Positions 56,133 to 64,000 of a DNA stretch of 64,000 bases are shown here, piece by piece. The stretch spans positions 54,566 to 118,565 of the forward strand of contig DYFF01000006.1 of the NCBI GenBank assembly GCA_020725335.1, read 5' to 3'. Source of the DNA: Thermodesulfovibrio sp. (GTDB lineage Bacteria; Nitrospirota; Thermodesulfovibrionia; Thermodesulfovibrionales; Thermodesulfovibrionaceae). The notes below the pieces were generated by a model that made no database searches, had not been told where the DNA came from, and was given only the letters and a program-made list of their open reading frames with translations. Both the position numbers and the translations under genes were made by a program. Positions within the stretch are counted from its first letter, which is position 1, and each line of letters begins with the position of its first letter.

Positions 56133-56702
56133 ATGACTCTTATAGTTGGGTTGGGTAATCCTGGTAGAAAATATAGTAAAACAAGGCATAATTTAGGGTT
56201 TATGGTAGTTGATAAATTAGCACAAAAATATGACTTAGATTTTAACGAAAAAAAGGATTATTTGATAAGTCAAGGGAACATTGAAAGTAAAGAGGTAGCT
56301 CTAATAAAACCGTTGACTTACATGAACCTAAGTGGAAAAGCTGTTAGGGAAATAGCTGATGAAAAAATATTAAAAAACCTTCCTAACTCTCTAATAGTTA
56401 TTCATGATGACCTTGACTTACCGGTAGGGAGAATAAAAATTAAAAAAAATGGCTCTTCTGGAGGACATAAGGGTGTTCAGTCCATCATTGACTATTTAGG
56501 GACAAAAAACTTTATTCGTGTTAAAATTGGCATTGGTAAAGACCAGGAAATGGAAATTTCTGATTACGTGTTAAGCCCTTTCTCAAAGGAACAGAAAGCT
56601 ATTATAAAAGATAAAGTTTTACAAGCAGTAGACTCTATTGTTACAATACTTACTGAAGGTGTTGACAAAGCAATGAATATTTATAATAAAGAGGATTGCT
56701 AA
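56133..56702 (+). CDS. pth: Peptidyl-tRNA hydrolase
   Basis: Pth recycles tRNAs from stalled peptidyl-tRNA. VGLGNPGRKYSKTRHNLGFMVVD contains the catalytic N and H; KPLTYMNLSGKAV and HDDLDLPVGRIKIKKNGSSGGHKGVQSI complete the active-site blocks. The length of 189 residues is normal. It starts 8 nt after rplY and its stop overlaps the next ATG by 1 nt. Confidence 0.96.
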   Translation: MTLIVGLGNPGRKYSKTRHNLGFMVVDKLAQKYDLDFNEKKDYLISQGNIESKEVALIKPLTYMNLSGKAVREIADEKILKNLPNSLIVIHDDLDLPVGRIKIKKNGSSGGHKGVQSIIDYLGTKNFIRVKIGIGKDQEMEISDYVLSPFSKEQKAIIKDKVLQAVDSIVTILTEGVDKAMNIYNKEDC

Positions 56703-57379
56703 TGCTATTACTTGTAGCTACCTTAATGCTCTTTATTATACCTGATAACTCCTATGCTTGGGGACCTCTCACACATGCTTACCTTTCTCAACAAATATTT
56801 AATCTGTCACACCTGATACCTCTATCATTACTTCCTGTCATAAAAACTTATAAAGATTACTTCATATACGGTAATATCTTGCCTGATACAGTAATAGGAA
56901 AAAAATATCTTCCTGATGAGAAAAATCCTCATTCATGGAAAACAGGATTAAATCTTCTTCAAGAAGCAAAAACCTCTGAAGAAAAAGCATTTGCCTACGG
57001 ATTTTTAGCTCATTTAGCAGCGGATGCGATACTTCATCATGATATAAGAAATCTCAACTCACTACAACATATGATTTTTGAACTTAAGGCTGACAGAATA
57101 GTTGATAGGTTTTATTGGTTTCAAATAATGACAATAAATAAGAAAGTAAGAAAAGTAAGTGACAAATTGCTTGAACAAACAATGGTAAATCCTGTTGTTT
57201 CTATAAAAACATCAAATAAAATTTATAAATCCTTGATTTTTCTCTCTGCCTTCAATATGGGTGAATTAAAAAATCCTCAAGCCTTTGATACTTTTCATTT
57301 AAAATCTCTCAGTGCTATGTTGGAAGTTTTAAATCATGGAGAAAAGGCAAATATTATAAATCTTCCACCTCATCATTAA
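56702..57379 (+). CDS. Exported zinc-dependent phospholipase C-like protein
   Basis: A signal peptide (MLLLVATLMLFIIPDNSYAW) is followed by WGPLTHAYLSQQIF. Trp at the mature N-terminus, His in GPLTHAY, the DTV region in GNILPDTV, the HSW and FLAHLAADAILHHDIR blocks give a His/Asp-rich metal site. This pattern matches the zinc-dependent phospholipase C/S1-P1 nuclease-like family. The true substrate is not clear. The ATG at 56702 overlaps the pth stop; TTG at 56696 is less likely. Confidence 0.72.
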   Translation: MLLLVATLMLFIIPDNSYAWGPLTHAYLSQQIFNLSHLIPLSLLPVIKTYKDYFIYGNILPDTVIGKKYLPDEKNPHSWKTGLNLLQEAKTSEEKAFAYGFLAHLAADAILHHDIRNLNSLQHMIFELKADRIVDRFYWFQIMTINKKVRKVSDKLLEQTMVNPVVSIKTSNKIYKSLIFLSAFNMGELKNPQAFDTFHLKSLSAMLEVLNHGEKANIINLPPHH

Positions 57380-57393
57380 AAAAATTTTATAAC

Positions 57394-58248
57394 TTAGTAT
57401 GTTCTTGTGAAATAATTAAATCTGTTAACTCTTATTTTAAAAAAATTGAGATCTAAAGTAGTTAAAGGGACTTTTTCTCTTATATTATTTATTCTATCCT
57501 CTGCCTGCGGATGTGTTTTAAAAATTCCTCCTGTAGAGCTATATTTTTTCATTCTTTCAAGAACATTGACTAATGCATTAGGATTATATCCTGCTTTTGC
57601 TAAATAAGATAATGCTTTTTCATCTGCTACGAATTCCTGCGTCCTGCTATATCCATTCACTACAAGCGTTTTAAGAATATCTTCAACTGAGCCTTCAAAA
57701 ATGTTTACAAGTCTAACTAATTCTTCAGAACCATATTGCCTTGCTACTTTTGCACCAATTATTGTGAGTGCCTCTGTCCATCTTGCCTGTTTAATTGAAT
57801 TTATACCATCACGATTGTTTATATGAGCAAGTTCATGAGCAATTATAGAAGCAAGTTCATCTTCTGTCTGAGCAAGTTGAAGCATCCCTTTTGTTATAAG
57901 TATAATACCTCCTGGACAAGCAAAGGCATTGACTTCATTGGTATTTAATAGTGCCAAATGGTATCCTCCAAAAGTATATGGCTTTTCAGAGTGTAATGCA
58001 AGTGTTTTTCCTATTAAATTCAAATACTGAGTTAGCTTGGGATTATCATAAAGGGGATAATTTTGTAAAAGTCTCGCAGCAACAGCTCTACCAATGAAGT
58101 ATTCTTCCTCTTCAGCAATAGGTCTTGCAGCCTTTTCTGTAGCTTTAATAGTTGTAAACGTCATATCTACTGCTTTACCAATATCCACATTTTTACATGA
58201 CCACAGACAAAATAAACCAATTAATAGGAGAAATAACTTTACTCTCAT
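57394..58248 (-). CDS. M48 family metalloprotease lipoprotein
   Basis: A lipoprotein signal ends at C18 (LWSC). The zinc motif HELAHINNRD is followed by EFVADEKALSYLAKAGYNP, which supplies the third ligand, and a TH-PQAEDRINNIR C-terminus. This is the BepA/LoiP type of periplasmic M48 protease, which acts in outer-membrane protein quality control. No TPR domain follows, unlike BepA. It overlaps the SH3 gene by 4 nt. Confidence 0.86.
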   Translation of the reverse strand: MRVKLFLLLIGLFCLWSCKNVDIGKAVDMTFTTIKATEKAARPIAEEEEYFIGRAVAARLLQNYPLYDNPKLTQYLNLIGKTLALHSEKPYTFGGYHLALLNTNEVNAFACPGGIILITKGMLQLAQTEDELASIIAHELAHINNRDGINSIKQARWTEALTIIGAKVARQYGSEELVRLVNIFEGSVEDILKTLVVNGYSRTQEFVADEKALSYLAKAGYNPNALVNVLERMKKYSSTGGIFKTHPQAEDRINNIREKVPLTTLDLNFFKIRVNRFNYFTRTY

Positions 58249-58709
58249 TGTGGCTCTAAAAGTCCTCCACTCTTGATAAAATATATTATGTCCTTCTCCG
58301 CCACCTCATATTTCTCAATTTTGTCTACAAGATCATATCTCATCTGAGGATATTTACCTTTATAAGCTCTTTCAACTTGTGGATTAAATCCCTTACCTGC
58401 CAGAGTTATCTCTCCTTCTGAAGTAGTTGTTGTATAATATCCTGAATGAGGGGAAACAACTCTTTCTTCAACAGCAGTATTATGGATATATCCTGATATA
58501 TTCCTGAATTTTACTTTATACCAATCCTTTTCTTTACTAACAACAGAAAGTATGTCACCATATTTTACAAAAGCTTTTACGGAAGAAAAAAATTTCGGAG
58601 ATTCTCTAATAGCATTTTCTTTTGTGATAACAGTAATTGTCTCTGCCCATGAATTTGTGAACAATAAAAGACATAAAACAATAATTTTAAAAACAAGTTT
58701 AGATTTCAT
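58245..58709 (-). CDS. Exported SH3-domain protein
   Basis: A signal peptide (FKIIVLCLLLFTNSWAE) is followed by one bacterial SH3 domain: ITVITKENAIRESPKFFSSVKAFVKYGDILSVVSKEKDWYKVKFRNISGYIHNTAVEE. The C-terminal 60 residues show no known domain. Such domains often bind peptidoglycan. It lies between the adenylate cyclase and the M48 lipoprotein genes, with 4-nt overlaps on both sides. The length is 154. Confidence 0.8.
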   Translation of the reverse strand: MKSKLVFKIIVLCLLLFTNSWAETITVITKENAIRESPKFFSSVKAFVKYGDILSVVSKEKDWYKVKFRNISGYIHNTAVEERVVSPHSGYYTTTTSEGEITLAGKGFNPQVERAYKGKYPQMRYDLVDKIEKYEVAEKDIIYFIKSGGLLEPQ

Positions 58710-60760
58710 TTTTCTTCAATTTTAACAACAAACCAATCTTCTGTCAATTGGTCTAAAACACTATATTGCTCAATAAGATTTAAATAAAACTCAGATGGAT
58801 AATCTTCCGGATAATTCCTTAATAGAGATTGAAATATTTTCTTAGCTTCATCCCATCTTTTTTGTCTAAAAAGGGAATAAGCAGCGTTATATTTTTCTAT
58901 AAGTAATAATTTTTCTGCTCTTTCATTTTCTCTTTTCCCTAAAATTTCAAATATCTTAAGTGGTTTAACTCTTCCCTTAACCCTTATAATTCCAAGTTCT
59001 CTTACAGTAAAAATATTTGGAATTTTTGAATATGTTTCTTCGCTTATTATTATACTTGTCTTAAAAAACTTATTTACCGATTCGAGTCTTGATGCTATAT
59101 TTACTGTGTCACCAATTACAGTATAGTTAAATAACCTATCACTGCCTATATTGCCCACAATTGCAGCTCCCGTATGAATTCCAATTCTTATATTAATTGT
59201 TGGCAAACTCTTTTCTACAAAATGATTATTTAATTGATTTATACTGGCAACACATTCTAAAGCAGCATTACAGGCATTAAGCTCATCAAAATCGGATTTT
59301 AAAGGTGCTCCCCAAAAAGCCATTATAGAATCACCAATATATTTATCTATAACGCCAGCATTCTTAATAACTACTTCCGTTAATGAATTAAGCACTTTAT
59401 GTAGTATCATAGCTGTGTCTTCAGGTGACAACTTCTCAGAAATAGTAGTAAAACCTTTTATATCTGCAAAAAATACTGTAACTGTCTTTTTCTGACCACC
59501 TGGTGCTATTGATTCAGGATTACTAATTAAATAATCCACTATTTTCTTATCCATATACTGGGCAAAGAGTCTTTTTATAAATCTTCTTTCCTTTCCCTCT
59601 GTAGCATAAGAATAAAGAAGTGTAATGATTGAACTGAATATAAGACACATAAAGGAAGGTAAAAACTGGATATATAATGATACTTTAAAAAACATGATCA
59701 CTATTAAGAGTAAAATCAATGCCGTTAATAAAAAGATCAATAGATTTATCTTTATTGATGTTTGTCTTAAAAAAGTGTAAGGGATTATTGAAGAAATTAA
59801 AAAAATCATTACAAGAATTAACAAATTTGGTGCGTGTGAGATAAAATTTTTATTTAATAAATTCTCAAATGCTACAGCATGAATAAAGACCCCTGGTGTT
59901 TTAGAAGAAATTGGAGTAGGTTTAAGGTCAAAAAGTCCTGCTGCTGTTAGACCTATAAAAACAGTCTTACCCTTAAAAAATTCCTTCTTAATCTTGGGTT
60001 CAATATCTTTTGAAATAGATGCTTCGAGAATCTCTAAAAAAGAAAAAATGACAAAGGGATTTTTATCCTTTGAATACTTTAGAAGCAAATTACCTTCAAT
60101 TAAAGGAATTTTCTGAACTTGAAGATTATCTTTTTGAAGAAAATAACTCATTACAAAAGTAGGAATTACATATTCTTTAACTCCAAAGAATAAAGGCATT
60201 CGTCTATAAATTCCATCTTCATCGGGAAGAATGCTTACATTTCCAAGCCCTTTTGAAGCACTTTTAACTTCATCTATTGGGAAAATAATAGATTTATACA
60301 ATAGTTTTACAGGTATTTCCCCTGGATAAGCAATTTTTTTAAGATATTCTTCATCAAAGTTTCTCTCTTCTTTAGACAAAACAATAGGTAAATAAACATT
60401 ACCTGCATTTTTAATTGATTCTGTAAGGATTCTATCATCCTCAACTCCATATAAAGAATGCTCAGTAAAAATCATATCTAAAAAAATTGCATCCGCCTCA
60501 GAAAGATAATCTATTACAGGGGCATAAATCTGTCTTGGCCAAGGCCAAGTTATTCCTTGCCTACTCAATGCATCAATGCTTAATTGATCGATATAAACAA
60601 GACAGATGTTATCATATTTTTTGGCAGGGCTGGCATATCTTGTGAGCAAATCGTAAACTTTTAGTTCAAAGGGAGTCAATATTGATGAAAGAAAAAGAAT
60701 TGAAGAAAAAGTAAAAATTAAAAATGTAAGCATTATAGAACGTTTAAAGATATTTCTCAT
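58706..60760 (-). CDS. CHASE2-domain adenylate cyclase
   Basis: An N-terminal membrane anchor precedes an extracytoplasmic CHASE2 sensor (residues about 30-305), three membrane helices (about 310-390) and a class III cyclase domain (about 420-600). The cyclase keeps both metal Asp (FFADIKGF; GDSIMAFWG), the purine-binding Lys in IDKYIGD, the Asp in VIGDTVN and the Arg in N-I-A-S-R. This pattern favours ATP over GTP. A short TPR-like tail ends the 684-residue protein. It is 4 nt after a predicted cyclic-nucleotide phosphodiesterase gene. Confidence 0.88.
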   Translation of the reverse strand: MRNIFKRSIMLTFLIFTFSSILFLSSILTPFELKVYDLLTRYASPAKKYDNICLVYIDQLSIDALSRQGITWPWPRQIYAPVIDYLSEADAIFLDMIFTEHSLYGVEDDRILTESIKNAGNVYLPIVLSKEERNFDEEYLKKIAYPGEIPVKLLYKSIIFPIDEVKSASKGLGNVSILPDEDGIYRRMPLFFGVKEYVIPTFVMSYFLQKDNLQVQKIPLIEGNLLLKYSKDKNPFVIFSFLEILEASISKDIEPKIKKEFFKGKTVFIGLTAAGLFDLKPTPISSKTPGVFIHAVAFENLLNKNFISHAPNLLILVMIFLISSIIPYTFLRQTSIKINLLIFLLTALILLLIVIMFFKVSLYIQFLPSFMCLIFSSIITLLYSYATEGKERRFIKRLFAQYMDKKIVDYLISNPESIAPGGQKKTVTVFFADIKGFTTISEKLSPEDTAMILHKVLNSLTEVVIKNAGVIDKYIGDSIMAFWGAPLKSDFDELNACNAALECVASINQLNNHFVEKSLPTINIRIGIHTGAAIVGNIGSDRLFNYTVIGDTVNIASRLESVNKFFKTSIIISEETYSKIPNIFTVRELGIIRVKGRVKPLKIFEILGKRENERAEKLLLIEKYNAAYSLFRQKRWDEAKKIFQSLLRNYPEDYPSEFYLNLIEQYSVLDQLTEDWFVVKIEEK

Positions 60761-60764
60761 AATT

Positions 60765-61529
60765 TCAGATTTTTATAGTCTCGCCATCACAAAGAATCTG
60801 TATTTTATAACAACCAAATTTCTGTATATCTCTTTCTATTTGTTTTCTGTAAAGGGGCTTAACATGAGTTATATATATCTTTTTTGGAGGTGGTTTCAAA
60901 ATTGAGATTTCATTAAAAAGTAATGCAGGGGTTAAATGTCCCGTAGTCTGAGCAATCTTTTTCAATTTATCAGGTAAAGAAGATTCAATAATCAATGCAT
61001 CTAAAGCAATGTGAGATAAAGCTTGCCATGTCTTTTCTGTAGGACCAGTGTCTCCTGTGTAAAATAAAAACTTATTGTCCTTCTGAACAAGATAACCTAC
61101 TGCAGGTACAGTATGATTTACAGCAATAGGAGTTATTTTAAAACCATTTATAGTAACAGAGTCTCCTCTTTTTATTTTTTCAAGTTTTATAAGAGACTCT
61201 TTTTCATTTGGAATTACCGTAAAATCAGGCCAGATTCTGTGATTAAGCAAATGTTTTTTTATATCATCAAGGACTTCCTTGATTGAAAATACCTTTATCT
61301 TTGATTTCTTTCTGCTTAAAATAAGATTGTCTGCAAGAAAAGGAATGTCTCTTACGTGGTCAAGGTGGGCATGGGTTATAAAGATGTATTTTATCTTTTG
61401 CTGTTCTTTTAAGTTTAAAGAATTTGTAACTCCTCCTGCATCAAAAAGTATTTTTTCGTCCAAAAGGAAAGAGGTAAGATGCTGCCCGGGGATATCTGAA
61501 CCAGAAGCACCAAGAACTTTAAGTTTCAT
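60765..61529 (-). CDS. Metallo-beta-lactamase-fold class II cyclic-nucleotide phosphodiesterase-like
   Basis: The HxHLDH motif in FITHAHLDHVRD, later the HTVPAVGYL and GDTG blocks and KPPPKKIYITHVKP supply the metal ligands of an RNase Z-like fold. The LLNHRIWPDFTVIP segment recalls class II cAMP phosphodiesterases. The length of 254 residues fits. It is encoded directly upstream of an adenylate cyclase and overlaps an HD-GYP gene by 11 nt, which supports cAMP hydrolysis, though this is inferred. Confidence 0.78.
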   Translation of the reverse strand: MKLKVLGASGSDIPGQHLTSFLLDEKILFDAGGVTNSLNLKEQQKIKYIFITHAHLDHVRDIPFLADNLILSRKKSKIKVFSIKEVLDDIKKHLLNHRIWPDFTVIPNEKESLIKLEKIKRGDSVTINGFKITPIAVNHTVPAVGYLVQKDNKFLFYTGDTGPTEKTWQALSHIALDALIIESSLPDKLKKIAQTTGHLTPALLFNEISILKPPPKKIYITHVKPLYRKQIERDIQKFGCYKIQILCDGETIKI

Positions 61530-62622
61530 TTCTTCTTATTTCTCCTTTCTCAAAGACTTTTATAAAAGATTCTACTACAAGAGGGTCAAACTGTTTTCCT
61601 GCTTTGCTTTTTAGTTCTAAAAGAGCTGTTTCAAAAGAAAGTCCCTTTCTGTAAGGTCTATCTGTTATCATAGCATCAAAGGTATCTGCTACAGCAATAA
61701 TCCTTGCAATAAGAGGGATTTCCTCTCCTTTAAGTTTTTCTGGATAACCTGTTCCATCAAACTTTTCATGATGATATTTAACTCCAGGGATAATAGCATC
61801 AAGTTTTTTTACATGCTGTAATATCTCAGCACCAAAAATTGTATGATTCTTAATCGTTACAAATTCCTCTTCCGATAGTTGCGCCTCTTTGAGCAACACA
61901 GCATCTCTTATCCCGATTTTACCAATGTCATGAAGAATTGCAGCAAGCTTTAAATTTTCTATTTCATCCTTATTAAGCCCCATCTCCTTTCCTATAGCAA
62001 TGCAGTAATCCATAACTCTTTTAGTATGTCCACCTGTATAGGGATCTCTTTTTTCAATAGTATCTGCCAGAGCAAAAACAATTTCATAAAAAGTTTCTTT
62101 TAACTCATTATAAAGTTTGGCATTTTCTATCGCCACAGCAACCTGATTAGCAAGTGCTTTTAATAGTCCTGCATCATACTCATTGTAGGGAATGTCAATT
62201 TTATTTATTGCTTGTAAAACTCCGGCAACTTTATTTTTTGATACAACAGGAAGGCAAATCATTCTCTTTGTAACAAAACCGCTTTGTTCGTCAGCTTTTC
62301 TAAAAAATCTCGGATCACTCTGTACATCATTTATTATTAAAACTTCTTTATGTAAAGCTACCCATCCTGCAATACCCTGCCCGAGTTTAAGTCTTATAGT
62401 TTTAATTTTATCTGCCTTTTTACCAATAGCTACATCGAAATAGAGTTCCTTCTTATTTTCATCAAATAGAAGAAGGCTACCCGCTTCACTATTTGTTAGC
62501 CTAATTGAAGCTTCTATCGTCCTCTTTCTTATCTCCTCAATTTCAAGGGATGAATTAATTACTGCAGAAAATTCAAGAATCTGCTTTAAGTGTTCTGAAT
62601 GAATTTTGTTTTCTGCTTCCAC
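61519..62622 (-). CDS. GAF and HD-GYP domain protein
   Basis: A GAF sensor (residues about 15-165: EIRKRTIEASIRLTNSEAGSLLLFDENKK, then GQGIAGWV) is followed by an HD-GYP domain (190-360) with HDIGKIGIRD, KYHHEKFDGTGYPEKLKGEEIPLIARI and ADTFDAMITDRPYRKG. HD-GYP proteins hydrolyse cyclic di-GMP. All metal-binding residues appear present. The start is GTG at 62622. No ribosome site precedes it; a promoter -10 box ends only 8 nt upstream. It heads a five-gene operon. Confidence 0.88.
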   Translation of the reverse strand: MEAENKIHSEHLKQILEFSAVINSSLEIEEIRKRTIEASIRLTNSEAGSLLLFDENKKELYFDVAIGKKADKIKTIRLKLGQGIAGWVALHKEVLIINDVQSDPRFFRKADEQSGFVTKRMICLPVVSKNKVAGVLQAINKIDIPYNEYDAGLLKALANQVAVAIENAKLYNELKETFYEIVFALADTIEKRDPYTGGHTKRVMDYCIAIGKEMGLNKDEIENLKLAAILHDIGKIGIRDAVLLKEAQLSEEEFVTIKNHTIFGAEILQHVKKLDAIIPGVKYHHEKFDGTGYPEKLKGEEIPLIARIIAVADTFDAMITDRPYRKGLSFETALLELKSKAGKQFDPLVVESFIKVFEKGEIRRNET

Positions 62623-62630
62623 TGAAAATT

Positions 62631-62659
62631 ATTATACCAACTAAATTACTGAATCACAA
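62631..62659 (-). promoter_or_regulatory. Promoter of the HD-GYP operon, leaderless layout
   Basis: On the minus strand TTGTGA (62659-62654), a 17-nt spacer and a perfect TATAAT (62636-62631) lie so close to the GTG start at 62622 that transcription would begin about 2 nt before it. Confidence 0.6.
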
Positions 62660-62686
62660 GTAAGGGGTATTTGTTAGATGAAATAA

Positions 62687-62712
62687 AAAAGGGGAGCTTT
62701 TGCTCCCCTTTT
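62687..62712. terminator. Bidirectional terminator after atpE
   Basis: AAAAGGGGAGC (62687-62697) and GCTCCCCTTTT (62702-62712) form an 11-bp stem with a TTTT loop. The minus-strand transcript of atpE runs into a U-tract, so it ends the atpB-atpE unit. Confidence 0.9.
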
Positions 62713-62732
62713 AAAAAATAATAGAAGAAAAA

Positions 62733-63065
62733 TTACTTCACAAAAGGATTTGCGTAGAAGGTAATAAGAACAAATACGAGAACATAAATGACAAGAGACT
62801 CGATCAATGCAAGACCGACGATAAAGAGTGTCATGAGTTTTCCAGTGACTCCAGGGTTTCTTGCAGAACCTTCAAGAATACCTCTAAGACCTTGTCCCAT
62901 TCCAGCTCCACCACCACCAGCTGCAGCACCAAGTCCGATTAATGCACCAGCTGTTGCCCATCCATAGTAGTTGAGCTTTGCTGGATCTGATTCAGCAGCA
63001 AATACTGCTGATGCAGTCAATACAACAACAAGAGCAGCAAGAAGAACTACGAAAAACTTTCTCAT
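62733..63065 (-). CDS. atpE: ATP synthase F0 subunit c, with N-terminal signal-like segment
   Basis: The c subunit forms the rotor ring. Residues 1-23 (MRKFFVVLLAALVVVLTASAVFA) look like a cleavable signal peptide, an extension known for c subunits of some thermophiles. The two helices of the hairpin follow. The ion-binding Glu is E89 in LALIES, with S90 and Y94 after it, and Q58 lies in the first helix (GMGQGLRG). That set resembles the sodium-binding pattern, though the first helix is two residues shorter than usual between Q58 and the loop. The length is 110. It is the second and last gene of its unit. Confidence 0.93.
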   Translation of the reverse strand: MRKFFVVLLAALVVVLTASAVFAAESDPAKLNYYGWATAGALIGLGAAAGGGGAGMGQGLRGILEGSARNPGVTGKLMTLFIVGLALIESLVIYVLVFVLITFYANPFVK

Positions 63066-63092
63066 TATACTTCCCTCCTTTCTTCGTTGATA

Positions 63093-63770
63093 TTAATGAG
63101 ACTCTTCAACTGAGCCTGCTATATAAACAGCTGTAAGTAACATAAAAACGTATGCCTGTAGAACGCTAACCAGAGTACCTAAACAAAGAAATGCCACTGG
63201 AACTATTAGTGGAGCAAGAATTCCAAGAACCATTAACAAAAGATGCTTACCAAACATGTTACCAAAAAGTCGGACACCAAGTGTTAAAGGTCTTGCTAAA
63301 TGTGTTATCCATTCAACAACAAACATAAACATCATGAATGGAATGGCATAAATACTTCTTATGGGACCGAGAAAATGCTCCAGGTAACGAATTCCATGCA
63401 CCTTAAAGCCCATGAACTGATAGATGAAGAATACAGGAATTGCCATAGCAAAGGTCATGTTAACATTGGAAGTTGGGGATTCAAAGCCTGGAATAAGACC
63501 GAATAAATTGCAGACTAAAATATAAATAAAAAGAGTGCCTAAGAGAGGCAAAAATTTATCTCCCCAATGCTGTCCAATGCTCATCAAAGCCTGCCCTCGT
63601 AAGAATTCAATAAGCATTTCCATAACGTTTTGAAGTCCTGCAGGAACCATTTTGAGATTACTTTTAACAACAAATGCTACACCAATAATAAGTCCCATGG
63701 CTAACCAGGAATAGCTAACATAAGGCGGGATAGAAGGGAATAACATGTGCAAAAAAGTTGGTGCTTCCAC
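63093..63770 (-). CDS. atpB: ATP synthase F0 subunit a
   Basis: Subunit a provides the ion half-channels. The conserved Arg lies in ARPLTLGVRLFGNMFGKHLLL; the segments GLIPGFESPTSNVNMTFA and the C-terminal VSVLQAYVFMLLTAVYIAG are standard. The length of 225 residues is normal. The GTG start at 63770 has an AAGGAGG site upstream. The b, delta, alpha, gamma, beta and epsilon genes are not adjacent: only atpE follows, before a terminator. Confidence 0.95.
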   Translation of the reverse strand: MEAPTFLHMLFPSIPPYVSYSWLAMGLIIGVAFVVKSNLKMVPAGLQNVMEMLIEFLRGQALMSIGQHWGDKFLPLLGTLFIYILVCNLFGLIPGFESPTSNVNMTFAMAIPVFFIYQFMGFKVHGIRYLEHFLGPIRSIYAIPFMMFMFVVEWITHLARPLTLGVRLFGNMFGKHLLLMVLGILAPLIVPVAFLCLGTLVSVLQAYVFMLLTAVYIAGSVEESH

Positions 63771-63802
63771 GCTAAGCCTCCTTTCTAAAAATAGTTTAAA
63801 TT

Positions 63803-63831
63803 ATAATACACAAAAAGTTTTCAAATGTCAA
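63803..63831 (-). promoter_or_regulatory. Promoter of atpB-atpE
   Basis: On the minus strand TTGACA (63831-63826), a 17-nt spacer and TATTAT (63808-63803) lie about 33 nt upstream of the GTG start. It shows that the a and c genes form their own transcription unit. Confidence 0.7.
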
Positions 63832-63897
63832 CCCCCCGCCTTTCCTCAAAAATAATCTCGCTGAAAAGGTATTGTTTCCACAAAATTGACAAAAGAG

Positions 63898-63966
63898 GCA
63901 ACCATCCATTATCTCCTATTATTTTGGCAATGAATAAAAAACTCAGGAGGATATATGGATGGTTGC
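63898..63966. repeat. Inverted repeat around the start of the window-end gene
   Basis: GCAACCATCCAT (63898-63909) has its exact complement ATGGATGGTTGC at 63955-63966, 45 nt apart. The right arm covers both possible start codons of the gene that runs off the end, and the ribosome site AGGAGG lies just before it, in the loop. If transcribed, the stem would hide the start. Confidence 0.55.
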
Positions 63967-64000
63967 AAGCATACCTAAAGGAGTATACACAATGAAGGAC
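63959..64000 (+). CDS. Partial gene at window end, unknown
   Basis: The frame MVASIPKGVYTMKD is open to the end of the window. AGGAGG ends 7 nt before the ATG at 63959. A second start at 63992 (ATGAAGGAC), with AAAGGAG upstream, is in the same frame and might be the true one. The ATG at 63955 gives only seven codons. Too little is visible to name a product; a transposase or other mobile gene is one possibility given the flanking inverted repeat. Confidence 0.35.
   Translation, partial: MVASIPKGVYTMKD

Overview
The window is AT-rich chromosomal DNA from an anaerobic, probably thermophilic Gram-negative bacterium. A member of the Nitrospirota close to Thermodesulfovibrio fits best. This is an inference from the gene set (Kdo and LPS genes, split archaeal-type glutamate synthase, ferredoxin:thioredoxin reductase, ApgM-type mutase, endonuclease Q) and from base composition, not from a database match. 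Coding density is very high and most neighbours overlap by 1-30 nt. No prophage, CRISPR array or rRNA is visible. One tRNA (Gln) is present.

Layout. 0.07-6.0 kb: a plus-strand operon kdsC-pgsA-plsY-queC-acyltransferase-endonuclease Q-UvrD-like helicase, meeting a PfpI/DJ-1 gene. 6.6-14.8 kb: mlaE-mlaF, then a threonine/sulfur-carrier cluster (threonine synthase, MoaD/ThiS-like protein, NIL protein, second threonine synthase, ApgM-like protein), then DedA, rhomboid and a radical SAM gene. 14.9-22.7 kb: a minus-strand surface-polysaccharide operon headed by a winged-helix regulator and a NusG-like antiterminator. It contains galE, a flippase, a methyltransferase and rfbA, rfbC, rfbB and rfbD; three of these genes are interrupted. 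22.7-29.7 kb: glnA and a divergent three-gene glutamate synthase, both carrying the same start-site motif. 30.1-31.4 kb: speD-speE. 31.4-35.6 kb: bioD-DUF1015-gap-pgk. 35.7-38.9 kb: a HAD phosphatase, then a minus-strand group with ferredoxin:thioredoxin reductase, a glutaredoxin-like protein, a DciA-like protein and rpmB. 38.9-47.1 kb: infB-rbfA-nrnA-parA-rpsO-pnp-M16 protease. 47.1-48.7 kb: small exported proteins, two of them paralogues. 48.9-51.6 kb: radA-lipoprotein-rsmA. 51.6-51.8 kb: a self-contained mini-transcript. 51.85-57.4 kb: TPR protein-ispE-tRNA-Gln-prs-rplY-pth-exported hydrolase. 57.4-62.6 kb: an HD-GYP, cAMP phosphodiesterase-like, adenylate cyclase, SH3 and M48 operon. 62.7-63.8 kb: atpB-atpE as a separate two-gene unit. 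The last 100 bp start a further gene that runs off the window.

The most unusual signals are: (i) a ~165-nt unit at 51.65-51.82 kb with a promoter, three hairpins that share an AUGAA loop at an exact 20-nt period, a 19-residue Cys-rich ORF and a terminator; (ii) a 17-nt motif at the same distance from the -10 box of glnA and of the glutamate synthase operon; (iii) adjacent endonuclease Q and helicase proteins that both end in Q-x-x-L-F, the sliding-clamp-binding pattern; (iv) three different inactivating lesions inside 3 kb of one polysaccharide operon, one of them a clean 6-bp tandem duplication; (v) several promoters placed so that the mRNA would be leaderless.
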